64,000 bases of DNA. Origin: Staphylospora marina. Lineage in GTDB: Bacteria; Bacillota; Bacilli; Thermoactinomycetales; Thermoactinomycetaceae. Both the position numbers and the translations under genes were made by a program. The notes beneath the pieces are model-generated. The model searched no databases, was not told where the DNA came from, and worked only from the letters and a program-made list of their open reading frames with translations. The stretch covers positions 1,958,182 through 2,022,181 of the forward strand of contig NZ_CP034118.1 of the NCBI RefSeq assembly GCF_003856495.1. The letters run 5' to 3'. This document shows positions 60,908-64,000 of the stretch, piece after piece. Every line of letters starts with the position of its first letter. The stretch's first letter is position 1.

Positions 60908-60927
60908 TGCCACAGTACTCTGTGGCA
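60908..60927 (-). promoter_or_regulatory. 20-bp palindromic operator candidate upstream of the MFS gene
   Basis: TGCCACAG-TACT-CTGTGGCA is a perfect dyad with 8-bp arms, 40-59 bp before the transporter start, where a TetR- or MarR-type repressor would bind. No regulator gene is adjacent. Confidence 0.55.
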
Positions 60928-61114
60928 ACCAAAGATGAACATCTGACCAACCGACCATCTGACATTCCTGACGCGGACCGCCTGCTGTTCCCCGCAAGCG
61001 GCCACGCCCCTTCCACCTGCTTCCCGAAACCGTCCGTGACCCATGCGGAAAGGGGTCCGGCTTTGCCCGTCAAAGGGCAAGTCTTCCCGAACCCCTTCGA
61101 TCAGCCCGTTTCTA

Positions 61115-61363
61115 TCAACGGGCTTGATACTTTTTGCCGAAATCCAGCGACAATCTGTTACGCTGCGAACGCTCCACCCGCTTGACGAACGGAAGGCGTT
61201 CGATGCGACGGATGAGCTGGTCGGCCGATTTTCCATCCACATATAGAACCACGTATTTCAGCCGTTTGGACATGTAGTGAATGTTCCCGATGCGGCCGAG
61301 TGAGCGGGCCGCTTTCAAATCCTTGACCCAAACGGCCAAACCCAACCGTTCGGCAAATTCCAT
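61115..61363 (-). CDS. ylbG: YlbG family (DUF2129) protein
   Basis: An 82-residue YlbG: RLGLAVWVKDLKAARSLGRI, then GNIHYMSKRLKYVVLYVDGK and RIERLPFVKRVERS. The GNIHYMSKRLKYVVLY core is diagnostic. The function is unknown; it is usually adjacent to ylbF in Bacilli. ATG at 61363 has AAGGGG about 11 bases upstream. A hairpin (ATCAGCCCGTT / AACGGGCTTGAT, 61100-61128) overlaps its stop. 60869-61114 holds no other gene. Confidence 0.88.
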   Translation of the reverse strand: MEFAERLGLAVWVKDLKAARSLGRIGNIHYMSKRLKYVVLYVDGKSADQLIRRIERLPFVKRVERSQRNRLSLDFGKKYQAR

Positions 61364-61532
61364 ATATTGGTGTCCCCTTTTCAGAAACGGTCTCAAACTG
61401 CCCCTGCGTCCCCCGGGTGCCGTCGAACCGCTTCCTTCTTTCATCGTATCACGGCCGCGACACGCAAATCAATGCGGAGCTGCAATCTGCTCGGGTATAA
61501 TGAATGCTGAACCGGATATGGAGTGACGACAG

Positions 61533-61859
61533 ATGAACAACAACCCCGTGGATCTCTTCACGAAACGGCTTGCCACCGCGCCCGGCAGACCGTTTGAGCG
61601 ACTCGATCGGAGACAATTTGCCGGTGTGACTTTTCTGTATTTCTTTCCCGCCGAGGAATCCCTTCGACGGCCCCTGGAGGAATTCCTGAACCGGGAAGCG
61701 GCGAAATTCACCGAAAACACGGAGCTTCGCCACGAACTCGGCTACGTGCGCACGTCGCGGCACGGACTGGTCTACCGCTTCCGCCTGCTCGTGCCGGACG
61801 AAAAGAGCTTTTGTTGCGGCAATCTGTGTCCGGACTGCATCCGGCTCAGAAACCGCTGA
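61533..61859 (+). CDS. Unknown 108-residue protein with Cys-rich C-terminus
   Basis: A mixed alpha/beta sequence (VDLFTKRLATAPGRPFERLD, then GVTFLYFFPAEESLRRPLEE) ending in FCCGNLCPDCIRLRNR, a possible metal-binding CC-x3-C-x2-C cluster. No family was recognised. ATG at 61533 has GGAGTG seven bases upstream. It is inserted on the opposite strand between ylbG and ylbF, which are neighbours in Bacillus. Its probable terminator lies inside the 3' end of ylbF. Confidence 0.65.
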   Translation: MNNNPVDLFTKRLATAPGRPFERLDRRQFAGVTFLYFFPAEESLRRPLEEFLNREAAKFTENTELRHELGYVRTSRHGLVYRFRLLVPDEKSFCCGNLCPDCIRLRNR

Positions 61860-61944
61860 AAGCTATCGCGAACATCTCCCGGCGCTTTTCCCGGAAGGCA
61901 CATGCGTTCACCGGACAGAGCGTCCGACGGACGGCAGACACCGT

Positions 61945-62364
61945 TTACCTCAAGTCCCGGCAGGAAGGCCGGGCCTTTTTGATGCCGTCACCGTCGTTGA
62001 CGGGAACCTTGATCGACGGCGAAACCGAGCGGGCAATGATCAGGGAAACGGCGTTCAGCAGTTCATCCAATCGTTCTTCCGCCTCCAGAAACTCCCGGAT
62101 GACGGGATGCGAATGAAGTTTGTTGCGAAACGAAAGAGCCCGCTCCTTCGCCTCATGATAGTCGGGGTGAAAGATGCCGAATCGGCTCGCCTCGTCAAAC
62201 AGCTCTTTCACTTTGCCGAACTCCCGGATGAGCGCCTGGGCTTCGGCGTCCTGCTCGAGCTTTTGTTTGCATGCCAGATAGCGCTTCACTTCTTCGGATT
62301 GATTGATGCTGTCGGCCAGGTCGTAGGCTTCCAGCAGAATTTGCGACATGTCCAGCGATTCCAC
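61945..62364 (-). CDS. ylbF: YlbF/RicF-family regulator of RNA processing and development
   Basis: A 139-residue YlbF (RicF) homologue: LADSINQSEEVKRYLACKQK, then LIREFGKVKELFDEASRFGI and HPDYHEAKERALSFRNKLHS, with the Com_YlbF helix EERLDELLNAVSLIIARSVS and IKVPV. With RicA and RicT it supports RNase Y, competence, biofilm and sporulation in Bacillus. The C-terminal Cys cluster that helps bind Fe-S in Bacillus RicF is absent; the tail is KKARPSCRDLR with one Cys. GTG at 62364 has a G-rich site upstream. It lies 23 nt downstream of the helicase-associated gene. Confidence 0.85.
   Translation of the reverse strand: MESLDMSQILLEAYDLADSINQSEEVKRYLACKQKLEQDAEAQALIREFGKVKELFDEASRFGIFHPDYHEAKERALSFRNKLHSHPVIREFLEAEERLDELLNAVSLIIARSVSPSIKVPVNDGDGIKKARPSCRDLR
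61955..61980 (+). terminator. Plus-strand terminator inside the 3' end of ylbF
   Basis: CCCGGC-AGGAA-G-GCCGGG is followed by CCTTTTTG on the plus strand. It suits the gene ending at 61859 and overlaps the last ~12 codons of the convergent ylbF. Confidence 0.6.
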
Positions 62365-62387
62365 ATCCCATCCCCCCAACTTCCATT

Positions 62388-64000
62388 TTACCGGAAATCG
62401 CCGGCCAAATCTTCCGTTTTTTGTTCGTCGCGGATGCGAATCCGCCCGATCTCTCCCAGGCGCACCCTCACTTTTTTCCCTTGCTCCCTGGCTTCCAGCA
62501 ACCAATCTCCTTGTGTCCTTGACAGGTTTTCGGGGGAAAGCCGCCTTGTCTTTCCTCTGATTTCCACCTCGAGATCCAGGCAAAGTTCCAGGCTTTTCCT
62601 CACCATTTCCCTGATCATCGCCGGCGGATAGGAACGGAAGCCGGCGGTCCAGACGGCCGGGAGCGTCCCTTGACGCAACCGGCGATCCGTCGCCGGCCCA
62701 TCCGGCAGGATCGCGGAGATCTCCCCGGTGGTTTTTTCCCGGATCTCATCGGCACGGAACCGCCGGTGCCGAACCCGTTCCGCATGCAATCCGGCCCGAT
62801 GAAGACATTCCCCGACCGTTTCCGCATCAGCGCCAACCACCGCGAGACCCCCGTCCCCCAGCGGCATCACCTTGTACCCCTCCGCCACAAGCAAGTCTTC
62901 CGACCGCTTGGCGGCCGCGGGATCACCGGTCCGGACCAGGACCGCTTCCTCCAAGCGGACGGCCCCGTCCGCCTCCGCCCATTCCCTGATCTTTCTCTCC
63001 GCCCAGTCCGGAAGCGGATGCCCCGTCCATGCGGAAAGCATTTCGGAGAGCTCCTGCGGTTCCAACCCGCAACGAAGGGCACGGGCGACGGAAGAGGCGG
63101 TGACCGCATAGGAGAGCATCCTCTCCCCGCCGAGGAAATCGGCCATTTTCATCAGTTCCAGTCGGTCCCTCAGAGGGAAGTGGGACGGGACCAACAGCTC
63201 CATGCCCGGCTCCAGAAACATCACCGGTTCGTCGGCAGGACCGTCCGTCCACGGAGGCTCCCCCGTCCGCTTCACCCACCGGTCGTTGGCGGTACTCCCC
63301 GTCCACAGCCATCCGGCTTCCCGCAACCAAGCGGCCGTTTTCTCCCACGCGCACTTGGCGGCCCGGGGCACGGTCACGTTCCAGCATTTGTTCAGATTGC
63401 GCTCGAGGTCCTTCAGCGACAGCCAACCGTCCCATTCGGCCGTTTCGAGAACAAGCCAAAAGCCCGCACTTTCCGGAAACCGGCAAATCCACCCGTCTCT
63501 GCAGCATCGATACAGCCACCCGGTCATGCCGGACCAGGAGTGGTTGAGCCATTCGGCAAAGCGGGCCTCGTTCACATCCAGCCGGTCTCCGCACCGCCGG
63601 AGGAGTCCGGCCGTTTCCGCGATGTCCGTCAAAAACAGGATCCAGGGCGGTACATCGTCACTGTCCCAGCGCGTTCCGGAAAACACGTCGCCGTCCAGGT
63701 CCATTTCCACATCCAGCTTCTTCGCTTCCCGAAGCGACAGCCGTCCCCCGGATGTGAGGGGCAGCGGTTCCAAAGCGCAACTGGCGACAAAATGGAAAAA
63801 CGCCTGGCTCAGCCCGGCATGCCGCGGGCCGGCGGGTCCCTCCTCCGGCTGATCCTCACGAAACACGTCCATATGGTCCAGCCAAAAGGACATGAGCGCC
63901 CTTCGCACCTGTTCGGGGACCAACAACACCCTCTCCCCGCCGAGGGCGCGTGCAACATGAATCCACCCTTCTTCGGCCAGAATCTTCACGGCTCCGTGAA
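62388..64000 (-). CDS. Helicase-associated (XPB N-terminal-like) domain protein, 5' end outside the window
   Basis: At least 537 residues, open to the right edge. The middle region AAKCAWEKTAAWLREAGWLW, the segment LMKMADFLGGERMLSYAVTASSV and the recurring helix pattern LSEMLSAWTGHPLPDWAERK resemble the helicase-associated domain found at the N-terminus of XPB-type helicases and as stand-alone proteins in Bacillota. No Walker motif is present in the visible part. A Lys/Arg-rich C-terminus (REQGKKVRVRLGEIGRIRIR) may bind nucleic acid. The first in-frame GTG (63989) is probably internal, since the frame continues HGAVKILAEEGW. Confidence 0.65.
   Translation of the reverse strand, partial: HGAVKILAEEGWIHVARALGGERVLLVPEQVRRALMSFWLDHMDVFREDQPEEGPAGPRHAGLSQAFFHFVASCALEPLPLTSGGRLSLREAKKLDVEMDLDGDVFSGTRWDSDDVPPWILFLTDIAETAGLLRRCGDRLDVNEARFAEWLNHSWSGMTGWLYRCCRDGWICRFPESAGFWLVLETAEWDGWLSLKDLERNLNKCWNVTVPRAAKCAWEKTAAWLREAGWLWTGSTANDRWVKRTGEPPWTDGPADEPVMFLEPGMELLVPSHFPLRDRLELMKMADFLGGERMLSYAVTASSVARALRCGLEPQELSEMLSAWTGHPLPDWAERKIREWAEADGAVRLEEAVLVRTGDPAAAKRSEDLLVAEGYKVMPLGDGGLAVVGADAETVGECLHRAGLHAERVRHRRFRADEIREKTTGEISAILPDGPATDRRLRQGTLPAVWTAGFRSYPPAMIREMVRKSLELCLDLEVEIRGKTRRLSPENLSRTQGDWLLEAREQGKKVRVRLGEIGRIRIRDEQKTEDLAGDFR

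Overview
The window is one 64-kb stretch of a fairly GC-rich Bacillota chromosome from an endospore former. Spore genes are spread through it: alpha/beta-type and gamma-type small acid-soluble spore proteins, the cotJABC operon, a CotF-like coat protein and an RsfA-like regulator. A hisS-aspS T-box, CymR, Rel-Dtd, RarA, YlbF/YlbG and GreA are typical of the Bacillus relatives. High GC, many GTG/TTG starts and a MinE gene suggest a thermophilic Thermoactinomycetaceae-like bacterium; that family assignment is inference. No rRNA or tRNA gene was seen.

Region 1 (1-17.4 kb) is a rearranged version of the classical Bacillus block recD2 / iscS-cymR / rarA / aspS-hisS / dtd-rel. trmU is missing between iscS and recD2. 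A 6S RNA gene with its own promoter lies near aspS, and a T-box leader with a consensus promoter precedes hisS-aspS. A transketolase, a MarR-GNAT fusion, a HAD nucleotidase and a CotF-like gene are interspersed.

Region 2 (17.6-33.9 kb) is mostly DNA metabolism: addB-addA, a yhaO-yhaN pair (SbcD/SbcC-like) and a short UvrA-like protein. It also has a truncated haemoglobin with an identifiable promoter, a FabF-type ketosynthase and greA. Several proteins here have altered catalytic residues: AddB has lost its nuclease Asp/Lys, AddA carries what looks like an Fe-S nuclease, and YhaO has lost two metal-binding His.

Region 3 (34-51 kb) is metabolic and envelope: a 2-hydroxyacid dehydrogenase, amidase, TIM-barrel isomerase, rhodanese, aldehyde dehydrogenase, VOC protein, MFS transporter, phosphatidylserine decarboxylase, class B PBP, subtilase, acyl-CoA synthetase and SASPs. 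Between 37.86 and 38.95 kb lies a gene-free 1.1-kb triplicated tandem array of hairpins.

Region 4 (52.6-55.5 kb) is the most unusual. It is a CRISPR adaptation-only locus (cas1 with one in-frame amber codon, plus cas2) between two directly duplicated cassettes. Each cassette is hairpin, short CRISPR array, then leader with a consensus promoter. The hairpins belong to the same family as the 38-kb cluster. Their loop is nearly invariant while the outer stem changes with compensatory substitutions, so I regard this family as the best candidate for an undescribed element.

Region 5 (55.6-64 kb) holds small or unknown proteins, the RsfA-like regulator, minD-minE without minC, a zinc-ribbon protein, a second MFS transporter with a palindromic operator candidate, ylbG, ylbF and a helicase-associated-domain protein that leaves the window.
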